DNA from: Brevundimonas guildfordensis
Lineage (GTDB): Bacteria; Pseudomonadota; Alphaproteobacteria; Caulobacterales; Caulobacteraceae
Assembly: GCF_014836405.1 (NCBI RefSeq)
Contig: NZ_JACSQU010000001.1
Coordinates: 992,001-1,056,000 of the forward strand
Direction of reading: 5' to 3'
DNA: 64,000 nt
Shown in pieces: positions 18,707-29,923 of this stretch. The notes below the pieces were generated by a model. It ran no database searches, was not told where the DNA came from, and saw only the letters and a program-made list of their open reading frames with translations. Position 1 is the stretch's first letter. Each line of letters opens with the position of its first letter. A program made the translations under genes and the position numbers.

Positions 18707-19162
18707 ATGCGTCTCGCCCTTTTTCAACCTGACATCCCCCATAATGTCGGCGCCTGCATCCGTCTGAGCGCCTGTTTCGGCGTGGAATTGCACGTCATCG
18801 AGCCCACGAGCTTTAATTTCGACGATCGCGCGATGAAGCGGGCGGCCCTGGATTACGGGCCCTTGTCCCACATGACGCGCCATGCCGATTGGGACGCGTT
18901 CCAGCGTGACCGTGCGCCGGGACGGCTGGTGCTGTTCACCACGCGCGCGGCCGAGCCGCTGGCGGATTTCGCGTTTCAGCCTGACGACGTCTTGCTGTTT
19001 GGCAAGGAGAGCGCCGGATCGCCCGACTACGTCCACGCGGCGGCCGATGCGCGAATCTATATTCCGATCCGGCCGGAGACCCGGTCGCTGAACCTGTCGG
19101 TCAGCGCCGGGATCGGCCTGCATGAGGCGCTCAGGCAGCTGAACGCCCTGCCGACGCGTTGA
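18707..19162 (+). CDS. trmL: tRNA (cytidine/uridine-34 2'-O)-methyltransferase TrmL
   Basis: A SPOUT-class methyltransferase modifying the wobble ribose of tRNA-Leu. It has 151 residues, as usual for TrmL. MRLALFQPDIPHNVGACIRLSACFGVEL is the family N-terminus. LLFGKESAGSPD and IPIRPETRSLNLSVSAGIGLHEALRQL form the trefoil-knot SAM-binding region. The start is ATG 18707, because the longer in-frame upstream reading lies in the divergent petA promoter region. GAGGG precedes the ATG by 8 bases. Confidence 0.95.
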   Translation: MRLALFQPDIPHNVGACIRLSACFGVELHVIEPTSFNFDDRAMKRAALDYGPLSHMTRHADWDAFQRDRAPGRLVLFTTRAAEPLADFAFQPDDVLLFGKESAGSPDYVHAAADARIYIPIRPETRSLNLSVSAGIGLHEALRQLNALPTR

Positions 19163-19188
19163 TCCTTCTCCCTTTATGGGAGAAGGAT
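19162..19188. terminator. Hairpin between convergent trmL and dipeptidase gene
   Basis: ATCCTTCTCCC (19162-19172) and GGGAGAAGGAT (19178-19188) make a perfect 11-bp stem with a TTTAT loop. It starts at the last base of the trmL stop codon and ends 10 bases before the dipeptidase stop, so it can serve both convergent genes. No long T-run is present. Confidence 0.6.
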
Positions 19189-19198
19189 TCGACTCGCT

Positions 19199-20485
19199 TT
19201 ACTCCGGCGCGCCGTCGTCCGGCAGCTTGGCCAGGCTCGGCCGCTCGCCGCGCTTACTCTCGGCCACGCGCTCGACCGCCCGCATCACACGCAGCAGGTT
19301 CTCGCCCGAGATCTTGCGGATATCTGCCTCGCTCCAGCCGCGGCGCATCAGCTCGGCCAGCAGGCGCGGGTAGCCGTCCACGCCCTCCAGCCCGACCGGC
19401 AGGCTGTCCACCCCATCATAGTCACCGCCCAGACCAATGTGGTCGATGCCCGCCACGTCGCGAATGTGCTGGATGTGGGCGACGACGTCCTCCATCGTCG
19501 CCTTGGGCGCCGGGTTGGCGGCGTTCCATGCGTCCATGCCCGCCTTGACCGCTGCGGGATCGCCGGGGTTGAGAGCCGTAAGCCGCGTCATCTCTGCTGC
19601 ACGCGCCGCGCCCGAGGCCCGCACGGCCTCGCTGATGAAGCCCGGCACGAAGGTCACCATGACGATGCCGCCGTTGCCCGCCATCTGGCGCAGCACGGCG
19701 TCAGGCACGTTGCGCGGATGAGCCGTCACCGCCCGCGCCGAGGAGTGGGAGAAGATCACCGGCGCCGAAGACACCCGGATCGCATCGACCATGGTGTCCT
19801 CGGACACGTGGCTGAGGTCGACCATCATGCCCAGGCGGTTCATCTCCCGGACCACGTCCTCGCCGAAGGCGTTCAGCCCCTTCCACTTGGGCGCATCAGT
19901 GCCGCTATCGGCCCAGGTGGTGCTCTTGGAGTGGGTCAGCGTCATGTAGCGCGCGCCCGAATCATAGAACTCGCGCAGCAGGCCCAGGGAATCATCGATG
20001 GAGTAGCCGCCTTCCATGCCGATCAGGCTGGCGATCTTGCCCGCGCGGTGGATGCGGACCAGGTCATCGGCGGTCGTGGCGATCTCGAAGGTGTCGGGAT
20101 AGGCGGCGGCCATGCGCTTGACCGTGTCGATCTGCTCGAAGGTGGCCTTGGCGGCCTCGACCGGCGCCATGCTGGCCGGAACATAGACAGACCAGAACTG
20201 ACCGCCCACGCCCCCGGCGCGAAGGCGCGGGATGTCCGTATGCAGGCGCGTCGAAGCCGACAAATCTGCATTTAGGTCAACGCCATGCGGGTCATTTCCA
20301 AAGCCCTGCCGCAAGGCCCACGGCAGGTCATTGTGTCCGTCGATCAAGGGCGTGCGTTTCAGAATCTGCATCACCCGCGCCTCTTGCGGCTGGCTTTGAG
20401 CCAAAGCCGGTCCCGCCAGAACGGCGATGGAGGCGGCGGCCAGCAGACTGGCGCGCATTCTGGCGTTCAGGGCGATGCGGATCAT
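19199..20485 (-). CDS. Exported membrane dipeptidase (M19 family)
   Basis: A 428-residue zinc dipeptidase of the renal-dipeptidase family, which hydrolyses dipeptides, some containing D-amino acids. A signal peptide occupies residues 1-29 (ending GPALAQ). The metal-site HxD is in [69 protein letters not shown] and [10 protein letters not shown] carry the other conserved Glu, His and Asp residues. Likely periplasmic. Divergent from hemF with 216 bases between the start codons. Confidence 0.92.
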   Translation of the reverse strand: MIRIALNARMRASLLAAASIAVLAGPALAQSQPQEARVMQILKRTPLIDGHNDLPWALRQGFGNDPHGVDLNADLSASTRLHTDIPRLRAGGVGGQFWSVYVPASMAPVEAAKATFEQIDTVKRMAAAYPDTFEIATTADDLVRIHRAGKIASLIGMEGGYSIDDSLGLLREFYDSGARYMTLTHSKSTTWADSGTDAPKWKGLNAFGEDVVREMNRLGMMVDLSHVSEDTMVDAIRVSSAPVIFSHSSARAVTAHPRNVPDAVLRQMAGNGGIVMVTFVPGFISEAVRASGAARAAEMTRLTALNPGDPAAVKAGMDAWNAANPAPKATMEDVVAHIQHIRDVAGIDHIGLGGDYDGVDSLPVGLEGVDGYPRLLAELMRRGWSEADIRKISGENLLRVMRAVERVAESKRGERPSLAKLPDDGAPE

Positions 20486-20614
20486 GATTTTCCCCTCTTC
20501 GAGATACTAGGCCCGCCCGGTCGCCCCACGGCGCCGCTCCTTACGGGCGCGGCAGGCTGGCACAGCCGGGACGCAGAGGGAACCGTTCGTATACCGTCCT
20601 GGCGCGGGCCGATT

Positions 20615-20628
20615 GTGATCTGGATCAA
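20615..20628. promoter_or_regulatory. FNR/FixK-type box upstream of hemF
   Basis: GTGATCTGGATCAA matches the FNR/FixK consensus TTGAT-N4-ATCAA at 9 of 10 defined positions (first T is G). It is centred about 80 bases before the hemF start codon, in the 216-base divergent gap with the dipeptidase gene. This suggests oxygen-responsive control of heme synthesis. No other recognisable element is seen in this gap. Confidence 0.6.
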
Positions 20629-20701
20629 GGCCCCCTCGCCTCGCCTGCGGCATCAGGCCCTCATCCGCACACCCCGCCGGACTGTTCAGAAAGGCCGCGT
20701 C

Positions 20702-21595
20702 ATGGTTGAAGCCCTCATGATCCAAGCTGACCCCGCCCTGATGATTGAGCGCCGCGAGCGCGCCCGCGTCTGGTTCGAGACCCTGCGCGACCAGATTCAC
20801 GCCGGCTTCGAGGCGCTCGAAGACGCCGCGCCCGCTGACCTGTTCGCCGGAGACGCCGGTCGTTTCGTCCGCACCCCCTGGGACCGCCCGGAAGGCGGCG
20901 GCGGCGTTATGGGCATGATGAAAGGCCGCCTGTTTGAAAAGGTCGGCGTCCACTGCTCGACCGTTCATGGCGTCTTCCCCGCCGACTACGCCAAGAAGGT
21001 GCCGGGCGCAGAGGAAGACCCGCGCTTCTACGCCACCGGCATCAGCCTGATCTGCCACCCGGTCAGCCCGCGCGTGCCGGCCGTGCACATGAACACCCGG
21101 CTGATCTCGACGACCAAGACCTGGTTCGGCGGCGGCGGCGACCTGACGCCCGTGCTGGATGCGGACCGCCGCGACGACCATCCCGACACCATCGACTTCC
21201 ACGCCGCCATGAAGGGCGCCTGCGACGCCTTCGATCCGGCGTGGCACGCCAAATACAAGCAGTGGTGCGACGAGTATTTCTTCCTGCCACACCGGAATGA
21301 ACCGCGCGGCACCGGCGGCATCTTCTACGACCACCACGATAGCGGCGACTGGGAGAAGGACTTCGCCTTCACCCAGACGGTCGGCGAGGCCTTCCTGAAG
21401 GTCTATTCGGAGATCGTCGCCCGCCGGATGCAAGAGCCCTGGACCGCCGAAGAGCGCGAAGAGCAGTTGGTCCGTCGCGGCCGCTACGTCGAGTTCAACC
21501 TGCTGTATGACCGCGGCACCATGTTCGGACTGAAGACCGGCGGCAACGTCGATGCAATCCTCAGCTCCATGCCCCCTGTGGTGAAGTGGCCATGA
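20702..21595 (+). CDS. hemF: Oxygen-dependent coproporphyrinogen III oxidase
   Basis: Converts coproporphyrinogen III to protoporphyrinogen IX with O2 in heme synthesis, in the cytoplasm. It has 297 residues. [43 protein letters not shown] and [23 protein letters not shown] are signature segments of HemF. The start is ATG 20702; a second ATG six codons later is possible. The longer in-frame extension runs through the promoter region and is rejected. An FNR/FixK-type box upstream suggests induction at low oxygen, fitting an O2-dependent enzyme that must be kept up when oxygen is scarce. Confidence 0.96.
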   Translation: MVEALMIQADPALMIERRERARVWFETLRDQIHAGFEALEDAAPADLFAGDAGRFVRTPWDRPEGGGGVMGMMKGRLFEKVGVHCSTVHGVFPADYAKKVPGAEEDPRFYATGISLICHPVSPRVPAVHMNTRLISTTKTWFGGGGDLTPVLDADRRDDHPDTIDFHAAMKGACDAFDPAWHAKYKQWCDEYFFLPHRNEPRGTGGIFYDHHDSGDWEKDFAFTQTVGEAFLKVYSEIVARRMQEPWTAEEREEQLVRRGRYVEFNLLYDRGTMFGLKTGGNVDAILSSMPPVVKWP

Positions 21596-21605
21596 AGTTC
21601 GCGGA

Positions 21606-24119
<2,514 letters not shown>

Positions 24120-24199
24120 AGTCTTCCTCCCGACTGGTCCGAGCGCGACAGTGAGGGCGAGATATTGAACAAGGCTTAGCAGCCCGCCGTCGTCACGCC

Positions 24200-24910
24200 T
24201 TATTTTTCGCTTGCGCTCGATACGTCGAGGAAGTTGCGGAGCCAGGCGCCCAAGATCGCCCTGTCGTCCGGTCGTTTCAGGCTTGCCTGCGCCTCGTCCA
24301 CCAGATGCTCGGCGATCCGCCCGCGGCGCCCTTCAGTCAGAGCCGCGGCGAAGGCGGGATCGAACTCCGGGTGGCATTGAAAGCTGATGGCGCCATCCCC
24401 CCAGGCGACGCCGGCATGGGGCGTGAACGGGCTGGCCGCGATCACCCGCGCGTCGTCCGCCAGGGCGACCACCTGGTCCTGATGCGAGGCGGGGATCGAC
24501 AGGGTCGCGGCCGGCGGCTGCATCCAGGCCTCGTCGCCGGTGACCTCATAAGTGTGGAGGCCCACGCCCCAGCCGCGCCCCGACTTCTCTACCCGGCCGC
24601 CGAACGCCTGAGCCAGGATTTGATGGCCAAAGCAGATGCCGACCAGGCGCGTCTTGCCGCGCGCATCGCGCAGCCACTGCGCCAGCGGCTCGATCCACGG
24701 AAGGTCCTCATAGACGCCCGCCGCCGAGCCCGTAACGATGACCCCGGCGAAGGCCGCAGCGTCATCCGGAAGGTCGCCGGCCTGAACGTCAAAACGCCGC
24801 GTCACCACGCCCTCGCCCAGCAGGGCGCGGAACTGCTCGACGTAGTCGCCGTATCGGGCGGCCAAGTCTGCAGGCGGTCGCCCGGTCTCAAGAATGGCGA
24901 TGACGGTCAT
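24200..24910 (-). CDS. Class I glutamine amidotransferase-like protein
   Basis: A 236-residue stand-alone type 1 glutamine amidotransferase domain related to GMP synthase N-terminal domains and YfeJ-type proteins. The catalytic triad can be seen: Cys in LVGICFGHQILAQAFGG, and His and Glu in SFQCHPEFDPAF. The oxyanion-strand glycine is in VIVTGSAAGVYED. The acceptor substrate is unknown. The start is ATG 24910 (MTVIAILETGRPP); the frame extends further upstream but into the divergent gene's promoter. It follows the hybrid kinase gene by 80 bases on the same strand. Confidence 0.9.
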   Translation of the reverse strand: MTVIAILETGRPPADLAARYGDYVEQFRALLGEGVVTRRFDVQAGDLPDDAAAFAGVIVTGSAAGVYEDLPWIEPLAQWLRDARGKTRLVGICFGHQILAQAFGGRVEKSGRGWGVGLHTYEVTGDEAWMQPPAATLSIPASHQDQVVALADDARVIAASPFTPHAGVAWGDGAISFQCHPEFDPAFAAALTEGRRGRIAEHLVDEAQASLKRPDDRAILGAWLRNFLDVSSASEK

Positions 24911-24987
24911 GCTCGATTTTTCACTCCAGCAGACGCACGAGAAAGAAGCGTCAGCCCTTGGATTGGGGTAGAAGACCCAGGAAGGCA

Positions 24988-25311
24988 ATGGGACGAAACT
25001 TAATGGCGGCAACCGACGATCCGGTCGTGCTGATCAACATCTTCAAGTGCGACCAGCGCCACCTGGACGAACTGATCGAGCGCCTTGCGGGGCTGGCGAA
25101 GGTGCAGTCAGGCCTGCCCGGCTTCGTCTCGGCGACCCTGCATCGCGGACTGAACGGCCGCGTCGCCGCCAATCACGCCGTCTGGGCCAGCGCCACGGAC
25201 TGGAAAGCCATGACGCGCCATCCTCAGGTCGTCGCCGCCATGGGCCCGATCCTGGCTATCGCGACGTTCGAGCCTCACCTCTACGAACCGGGCGAAACGA
25301 CCGGCGGCTAG
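24988..25311 (+). CDS. Antibiotic biosynthesis monooxygenase (ABM) domain protein
   Basis: A 107-residue ferredoxin-like-fold protein of the ABM superfamily. VVLINIFKCD at the N-terminus, GLPGFVSATLHRGLNGRVAANHAVWASATDWKAM and HPQVVAA are typical. Members are small oxygenases or heme-degrading or unknown-function proteins. The substrate cannot be read. The start at ATG 24988 is supported by AGGA 5 bases upstream; ATG 25003 is an alternative. The stop codon overlaps the convergent rlmJ stop by 4 bases. Confidence 0.75.
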   Translation: MGRNLMAATDDPVVLINIFKCDQRHLDELIERLAGLAKVQSGLPGFVSATLHRGLNGRVAANHAVWASATDWKAMTRHPQVVAAMGPILAIATFEPHLYEPGETTGG

Positions 25312-26129
25312 CCCGCGCGCCAGACCTCGGCTCGCGCCCCGGCGTCGCCCAGCGCCTGAACGGTCCAGCCGCAGATTTCAGCCGCCGCAGCTTCGGCCCC
25401 CGATGGTGCATTGACCACCGTCATCGCGCAGCCGTTCATCTTCATCGGGTTGTTCAATGGCCGCAGGCGCGCCTCAGCGACCAGCACCCGCGACAACCCC
25501 GCCTGCTCCAGCCGCCGAATGAAGCCGTCGAACGTCTCCAGGTCCTTCAAAGGCGTCCAGATCGCGACGCACGCCGTCGGGTCGGCGCGCACTACAGCCG
25601 CCGCCGTCTCGGCCGAGCGGACATAATCATCAGGCCGCTCGAACGGCGGGTCGATCAGCACCAACGGCGCCTTGACGCCTCTGGCCGCGCGCACCGCCTC
25701 TTCATAGCCGTCGCCCGCCCGGCCCGTCGCATTCGGCCATGCGGCGAGCGCCTCGGTCAGCAGGGCTTCGACAGGCGGGTTCAACTCGAAACCGCGATAG
25801 GAATCCTCGGCCCGCAGCGCCCGCGCCGTCAGCACCGGCGAGCCCGGATAGAACCGCACGCCGCCCTCAGGATTCAGCGCAGCGACCTCTGCGGCCAGCG
25901 CCTCGATCAGCGGCGGCCGCGCCTCGGCGGTCATCAGCCGCGCCACCCCAGCCTCGGCCTCGCGCGAGCGCTGGGCGTCTCCCGACAGATCATAGAGCCC
26001 CGCGCCCGCGTGGGTGTCGAGCACGGTCACAGGCCCCCTGGCCTGGCGATCCTTCAGCAGCCACAGCACCAGGGCGTGTTTGACCAGGTCGGCGAAGTTT
26101 CCGGCGTGAAAGCTGTGACGATAGTTCAT
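25308..26129 (-). CDS. rlmJ: 23S rRNA (adenine-2030 N6)-methyltransferase
   Basis: Methylates A2030 of 23S rRNA using SAM. It has 273 residues. MNYRHSFHAGNFADLVKHA is the near-invariant RlmJ N-terminus. VTVLDTHAGAGLYDL is the SAM-binding motif. The catalytic motif is LIDPPFERPDDY. NGCAMTVVNAP lies near the C-terminus. The gene is monocistronic and its stop overlaps that of the ABM gene on the opposite strand. Confidence 0.96.
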   Translation of the reverse strand: MNYRHSFHAGNFADLVKHALVLWLLKDRQARGPVTVLDTHAGAGLYDLSGDAQRSREAEAGVARLMTAEARPPLIEALAAEVAALNPEGGVRFYPGSPVLTARALRAEDSYRGFELNPPVEALLTEALAAWPNATGRAGDGYEEAVRAARGVKAPLVLIDPPFERPDDYVRSAETAAAVVRADPTACVAIWTPLKDLETFDGFIRRLEQAGLSRVLVAEARLRPLNNPMKMNGCAMTVVNAPSGAEAAAAEICGWTVQALGDAGARAEVWRAG

Positions 26130-26233
26130 CCCGCTCCGTCCCTCGCCCGCGCCTTCAGGTCAAGCCATCGGCAAACTCAGCTAAGGAACCGCCTGACGCC
26201 GCCGCCGTTGCCGTATGCCGCCTGAGAAGAGCC

Positions 26234-26581
26234 ATGATGATCGACCACCCGGTCCTTTCCGATGAAGACCGCACCCCCAACGCCGCCATCGCCAAGGCGG
26301 CCCGGCAAGGCTTGGCCCTTCGCGAGCAACATGGGCGCGGCGGGACCGAGGTCGGGGTTCGCCGCGCCGAGCAGCTGATGTCCCGCAAGCCGCTCAGCGA
26401 TCGCGACATCAAATCCATGTACAGTTATTTCGCCCGACACGCCGTGGACAAGCACGGTCGCCAGTGGGCCGATCCGATCAAGCCCTCGGCAGGGTACATC
26501 GCCTGGAACCTGTGGGGCGGCGACGAGGCCCGCGACTGGATCAACATCCTGCGCGCCCGCCTGCGAGAGGTCGGCGTGTGA
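26234..26581 (+). CDS. Small protein resembling the leader domain of phage head proteases
   Basis: A 115-residue soluble protein. The core, AARQGLALREQHGRGGTEVGVRRAEQL, SRKPLSDRDIKSMYSYFARH and SAGYIAWNLWGGDEARDW, matches a small domain I know from the N-termini of some phage head-maturation proteases and related phage proteins. Here it stands alone. Two ATGs (26234 and 26237) follow AGAAGAG. Its stop overlaps the GTG start of topoisomerase IB by 4 bases, so the two are translationally coupled. Function is unknown; a DNA-linked role is suggested only by that coupling. Confidence 0.7.
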   Translation: MMIDHPVLSDEDRTPNAAIAKAARQGLALREQHGRGGTEVGVRRAEQLMSRKPLSDRDIKSMYSYFARHAVDKHGRQWADPIKPSAGYIAWNLWGGDEARDWINILRARLREVGV

Positions 26582-27582
26582 CGCACCCTCATCCCTCTCC
26601 GCCGAAAGGGCTGACCTGGTGCAACGACGACAGCCCCGGCTTGACGCGCCGTCGTTCCGGTCGCGGCTTCTGCTATCGAGGTGCTGACGGCGGTCTGATC
26701 CGGGACGCCGCCACGCTGGATCGCATCCGCAGCCTGGCCATCCCTCCGGCCTGGACCGATGTGTGGATCTGTCCGCGCGCCACGGGCCATATTCAGGCGA
26801 CGGGGCGCGATGCGCGCGGCCGCAAGCAGTACCGCTATCACCCCGGCTGGACCGCCCATGCGGCCGAGAACAAGTTCGAGCGCCTGCCCGCCTTCGCCCG
26901 CGCCCTGCCCCGTCTGCGACAGCGCGTCGAGGACGACCTGTCCCGGCGCGGCCCCTGCCGGGAAAAAGTGCTGGCGACCGCCGTGCGCCTGCTTGAGATC
27001 ACCCTGATCCGGGTCGGCAATGCCCAGTATGCCCGCCAGAACCGCTCCTATGGCCTGACCACCCTCAGCAAGCGGCACCTCGATGTGGACGGCGCCGCCC
27101 TGACCTTCGCCTTTCGCGGCAAGAGCGGCATCGAACACAGCGTCAGCGTTCGGGACCGGCGCCTCGCTACGGTGGTGCGATCGCTGCGCGACCTGCCAGG
27201 CCAGCAGGTGTTCAAATACCGCGACAGCGACGGAGCCCTTCATCCCGTCACCTCCGATGAGGTGAACACCTATATCCGCGAGGCGGCCGGAGACGAGTTT
27301 TCGGCCAAGGACTTCCGCACCTGGGCCGGCACGGTCTCGGCGGCGCGCGCCCTGCGCGACACGGAGGCGCCGATCTCGGCCGCCGACGCCAAACGCAAGG
27401 TGACGATCTGCATCAAGGCGGTGGCAGGCCTGTTGGGCAATACGCCGACGGTCTGCCGCTCGTCATACGTGCACCCGGCGGTCATCACCCTGTTCGAACA
27501 GGGCCGGTTGGCGCAAAGCCTGCCGAAGTCGGACGCGACGGCTTTTGAGACCGCCCTCATAAGGCTGCTGGCGGCGTCCTAG
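26578..27582 (+). CDS. DNA topoisomerase IB (poxvirus-like)
   Basis: A 334-residue type IB topoisomerase that relaxes supercoils through a 3'-phosphotyrosyl intermediate. The catalytic residues are visible: Arg in RQNRSYGLTTL, Lys in the following beta-hairpin, Arg and Gly in KDFRTWAGT, and Tyr at about residue 297 in CRSSYVHP. The N-terminal domain has IPPAWTDVWICP and HIQATGRDARGRKQYRYHP. The start is a GTG overlapping the stop of the small upstream gene (GTGA), giving coupled translation. Bacterial copies are common in alphaproteobacteria and not essential. Confidence 0.93.
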   Translation: MTHPHPSPPKGLTWCNDDSPGLTRRRSGRGFCYRGADGGLIRDAATLDRIRSLAIPPAWTDVWICPRATGHIQATGRDARGRKQYRYHPGWTAHAAENKFERLPAFARALPRLRQRVEDDLSRRGPCREKVLATAVRLLEITLIRVGNAQYARQNRSYGLTTLSKRHLDVDGAALTFAFRGKSGIEHSVSVRDRRLATVVRSLRDLPGQQVFKYRDSDGALHPVTSDEVNTYIREAAGDEFSAKDFRTWAGTVSAARALRDTEAPISAADAKRKVTICIKAVAGLLGNTPTVCRSSYVHPAVITLFEQGRLAQSLPKSDATAFETALIRLLAAS

Positions 27583-27660
27583 AAACCACGGTTGTTCCGA
27601 TTGATGAACCTGCGTTATTCAATATAGTCCTCGGCTACAAACGATGACCGAGGGCTGGAT

Positions 27661-28065
27661 ATGGACCACCGCCTGTCGAACCGCCTCCTGCGACTCGCCG
27701 TCATCTTCGCCCTGATCGGCATGGGACTGGGATACTGGATGGGGGCCAGCCGGGATTTCACGGCCGCGCCGGTGCATGCCCACATTAACTTGCTGGGCTG
27801 GGTGGCGATGGCGCTCTACGGCCTATTTTACCGCATCCTGCCCCAGGCCGCACACGGCCGGTTGCCCCAGGTCCATTTCTGGACGGCCCTGGTCGGCCTC
27901 CTGATCTTCATGCCGGCGCTGGCCGCAGAGTTGGTCGGAGGCCCCGCGTGGGCGTCGTTCGCCCACATCGGCCTGATCGCGGGGCCGACCCTGACCCTGC
28001 TGTCGATGGCGGTGTTCGCTGCCATCGTGTTCCGGGCCACCAGGCCGCTGACGGCGGCTGTCTGA
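27661..28065 (+). CDS. Small heme-copper-oxidase-like membrane protein
   Basis: A 134-residue protein with four predicted transmembrane helices. VHAHINLLGWVAMALYGLFYRILP contains an HxH followed by LGW, a pattern shared with one helix of cbb3 oxidase and NO reductase large subunits. Such short proteins are often annotated as cytochrome c oxidase subunit I-like. With only two of the usual histidines it cannot form a full heme-copper centre, but may bind one heme. The gene stands alone and converges with tdh. Confidence 0.65.
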   Translation: MDHRLSNRLLRLAVIFALIGMGLGYWMGASRDFTAAPVHAHINLLGWVAMALYGLFYRILPQAAHGRLPQVHFWTALVGLLIFMPALAAELVGGPAWASFAHIGLIAGPTLTLLSMAVFAAIVFRATRPLTAAV

Positions 28066-28075
28066 AGCGCCCCTG

Positions 28076-28110
28076 CCTCTCCCTACGAGAGGGAGAGGGA
28101 GAGGGAGAGG
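28076..28110. repeat. Hairpin and short tandem repeat between convergent genes
   Basis: CCTCTCCCT (28076-28084) pairs with AGGGAGAGG (28090-28098) around a 5-base loop. The 3' arm continues as about four tandem copies of GGGAGA to 28110. It sits in the 58-base gap between the membrane protein gene and the convergent tdh. It is probably a terminator-type palindrome extended by replication slippage. Confidence 0.55.
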
Positions 28111-28123
28111 TCGCCGCGTGCCC

Positions 28124-29170
28124 TCAGTCGGCCCAGTTCAGGACGACCTTGCCGGACTTGCCCGACTTCATGGCTTCGAAGCCCGCCTCGAAGTCCTGAT
28201 AGGGCATCTGGTGGGTGATCAACGGCTGCAGATCCAGCCCCGCCTTCAGCAGGCCCAGCATCTTGCGCCAGGTGGTGAACATCTCGCGCCCATAGACGCC
28301 CTTGATGGTCAGAGCCTTCAGGATGATCGCGCCCCAGTCCGTCTCCATCGGCCTGGAGGGAATGCCCAGCATGGCCATGCCGCCGCCCATGATCAGGGTG
28401 TCGACGCACTGTTTGAAGGCGACGGGCGAGCCCGACATCTCCAGCGCCACGTCAAAGCCGACCTTCAGCCCCAGCTCATGCATGACATCGCGCAGGTCTT
28501 CCTTGGTGGTATTCACCGTGCGCACGCCCGGCGCGACTTTCTGAGCAAGTTCCAGGCGGAAGTCATTGATATCCGTCAGAACCACGGTGCGCGCGCCCGC
28601 ATGACGCGCCACCGCCGCCGCCATCATGCCAATCGGGCCGGCGCCGGTGACGATGACGTCCTCGCCCAACAGATCGAACTGCTGCGCCGTGTGCACAGCG
28701 TTGCCGAACGGGTCGAGGATGGAGCCGATCTCATAGGGCACGTCGTCCGGCAGTTCGATGACGTTGAAGGCCGGGGCGACCACGTACTCTGCAAAGGCGC
28801 CCTGACGGTTCACGCCGATCCCGCGCGTGTCGGGGTCCAGGTGGAAATGACCCGCGCGGGCCGCCTCGGAGTTCAGGTCGATGACGTGCCCCTCGGCCGA
28901 GACGCGCTGGCCCACCTTCAGGCGGCGATCCACGTCCTTGCCAATGGCGACGATCTCGCCCGAAAATTCGTGGCCGGTGATCATCGGCACGGGCACGTTC
29001 TTCTGGGACCACTCGTCCCAGTTCCAGATGTGGATGTCGGTGCCGCAGACGGCGGTGCGGTGCACCTTGATCAGCACGTCTTCGTCGCCCGCGACGGGGA
29101 TGGGGGCGTCGATCAGCTCCAGCCCCTCGGCCGGTTTCGTCTTGGCCAGGGCCTTCATCGTGTCGGTCAT
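28124..29170 (-). CDS. tdh: L-threonine 3-dehydrogenase
   Basis: A zinc- and NAD-dependent medium-chain dehydrogenase that oxidises L-threonine to 2-amino-3-ketobutyrate. It has 348 residues. CGTDIHIWNWDEWSQ and TGHEFSGEI carry catalytic zinc ligands. VTGAGPIGMMAAAVARHAGAR is the Rossmann motif. The start (MTDTMKALAKTKPAEGLELI) fits the family. Its product is used by kbl, which is normally next door. Here the two are split by 1.4 kb holding the exosortase genes on the other strand. Confidence 0.95.
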   Translation of the reverse strand: MTDTMKALAKTKPAEGLELIDAPIPVAGDEDVLIKVHRTAVCGTDIHIWNWDEWSQKNVPVPMITGHEFSGEIVAIGKDVDRRLKVGQRVSAEGHVIDLNSEAARAGHFHLDPDTRGIGVNRQGAFAEYVVAPAFNVIELPDDVPYEIGSILDPFGNAVHTAQQFDLLGEDVIVTGAGPIGMMAAAVARHAGARTVVLTDINDFRLELAQKVAPGVRTVNTTKEDLRDVMHELGLKVGFDVALEMSGSPVAFKQCVDTLIMGGGMAMLGIPSRPMETDWGAIILKALTIKGVYGREMFTTWRKMLGLLKAGLDLQPLITHQMPYQDFEAGFEAMKSGKSGKVVLNWAD

Positions 29171-29389
29171 GGTGGTGCTCCCGTTGCTCGGCTTCAGCCG
29201 CTAAGCCGCCTTGGGCCCGACCGCAAGCGGTTGACCGCGAAAACCAGAGTTGGCGAGTTCCTGGAACCACACTGAATAACAGCAGTCGATCGCCGCTGTC
29301 AGGCATCTCATGAATCAGTTAGCTACGGTGTTCCTAACACGCCGTCCTCATATCCGGCGGTCTCGTCCATAGGGATCAGTTCGCCGCCA

Positions 29390-29923
29390 ATGCCGCGTTT
29401 TCTCAAGTCGCCCGCCGTTCAGTACCTAGCCCTGTTCGCCCTTATAGCGGTCGCCCTGTTCAGCGCCCTGGCGACCCCCTGGGCCGAGCGTCTTTTTGTC
29501 CAGCCCTTCACCCAGCTGCTGGTGGATATCTGCGCCGCCGTGCTGCAGCCGTTTGACGGGCGCGTTCAGGCGCAGGGCGACATCCTGCGCTTCAGCGACG
29601 GACTTGGCGCTGTGCAGGTGCTGGCCGGATGCAATGCGGTTGAGGTCTGCGCCCTGCTGACCGCCGCCATTCTGGCCTTTCCGGGACGGCTGCGGGACGG
29701 CGTGGTCGGCGCCGTCGTGGGGGTCGGGGCGCTGCAACTGGTGAACCTGCTACGGATCATCAGCCTGCTCTATCTCTCGCGCGGGTCGGAATCGCTGTTT
29801 GAGTTCTTCCACCACTACGTCTGGGACGCGATGATCGGCCTGGAGGGTCTGCTGGTCTTCTTCTTCTGGACGCGCTGGCAGGCACGTCAGCCGGCCAAGG
29901 CCGCCGCCCAGGAGACCGTCTGA
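29390..29923 (+). CDS. xrtH: Exosortase H (XrtH)
   Basis: A 177-residue polytopic membrane protease/transpeptidase of the exosortase family. It is thought to cut a C-terminal sorting signal from exported proteins. The length and segments such as FVQPFTQLLVDICAAVLQPF and AGCNAVEVCALLTAAILAFP fit the short XrtH type, which handles IPTLxxWG-CTERM substrates. Catalytic residues: Cys81 (AGCN), Arg122 (NLLRIISL) and His141 (FEFFHHYVW). The next gene's ATG overlaps the stop (TGATG). No substrate with such a C-terminal signal is encoded in this window. Confidence 0.88.
   Translation: MPRFLKSPAVQYLALFALIAVALFSALATPWAERLFVQPFTQLLVDICAAVLQPFDGRVQAQGDILRFSDGLGAVQVLAGCNAVEVCALLTAAILAFPGRLRDGVVGAVVGVGALQLVNLLRIISLLYLSRGSESLFEFFHHYVWDAMIGLEGLLVFFFWTRWQARQPAKAAAQETV

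Noticed and set aside
28087-28110. CRISPR or larger tandem array
   Set aside because: Only about four copies of a 6-base unit next to a hairpin, with no spacers. It is a simple slippage repeat.
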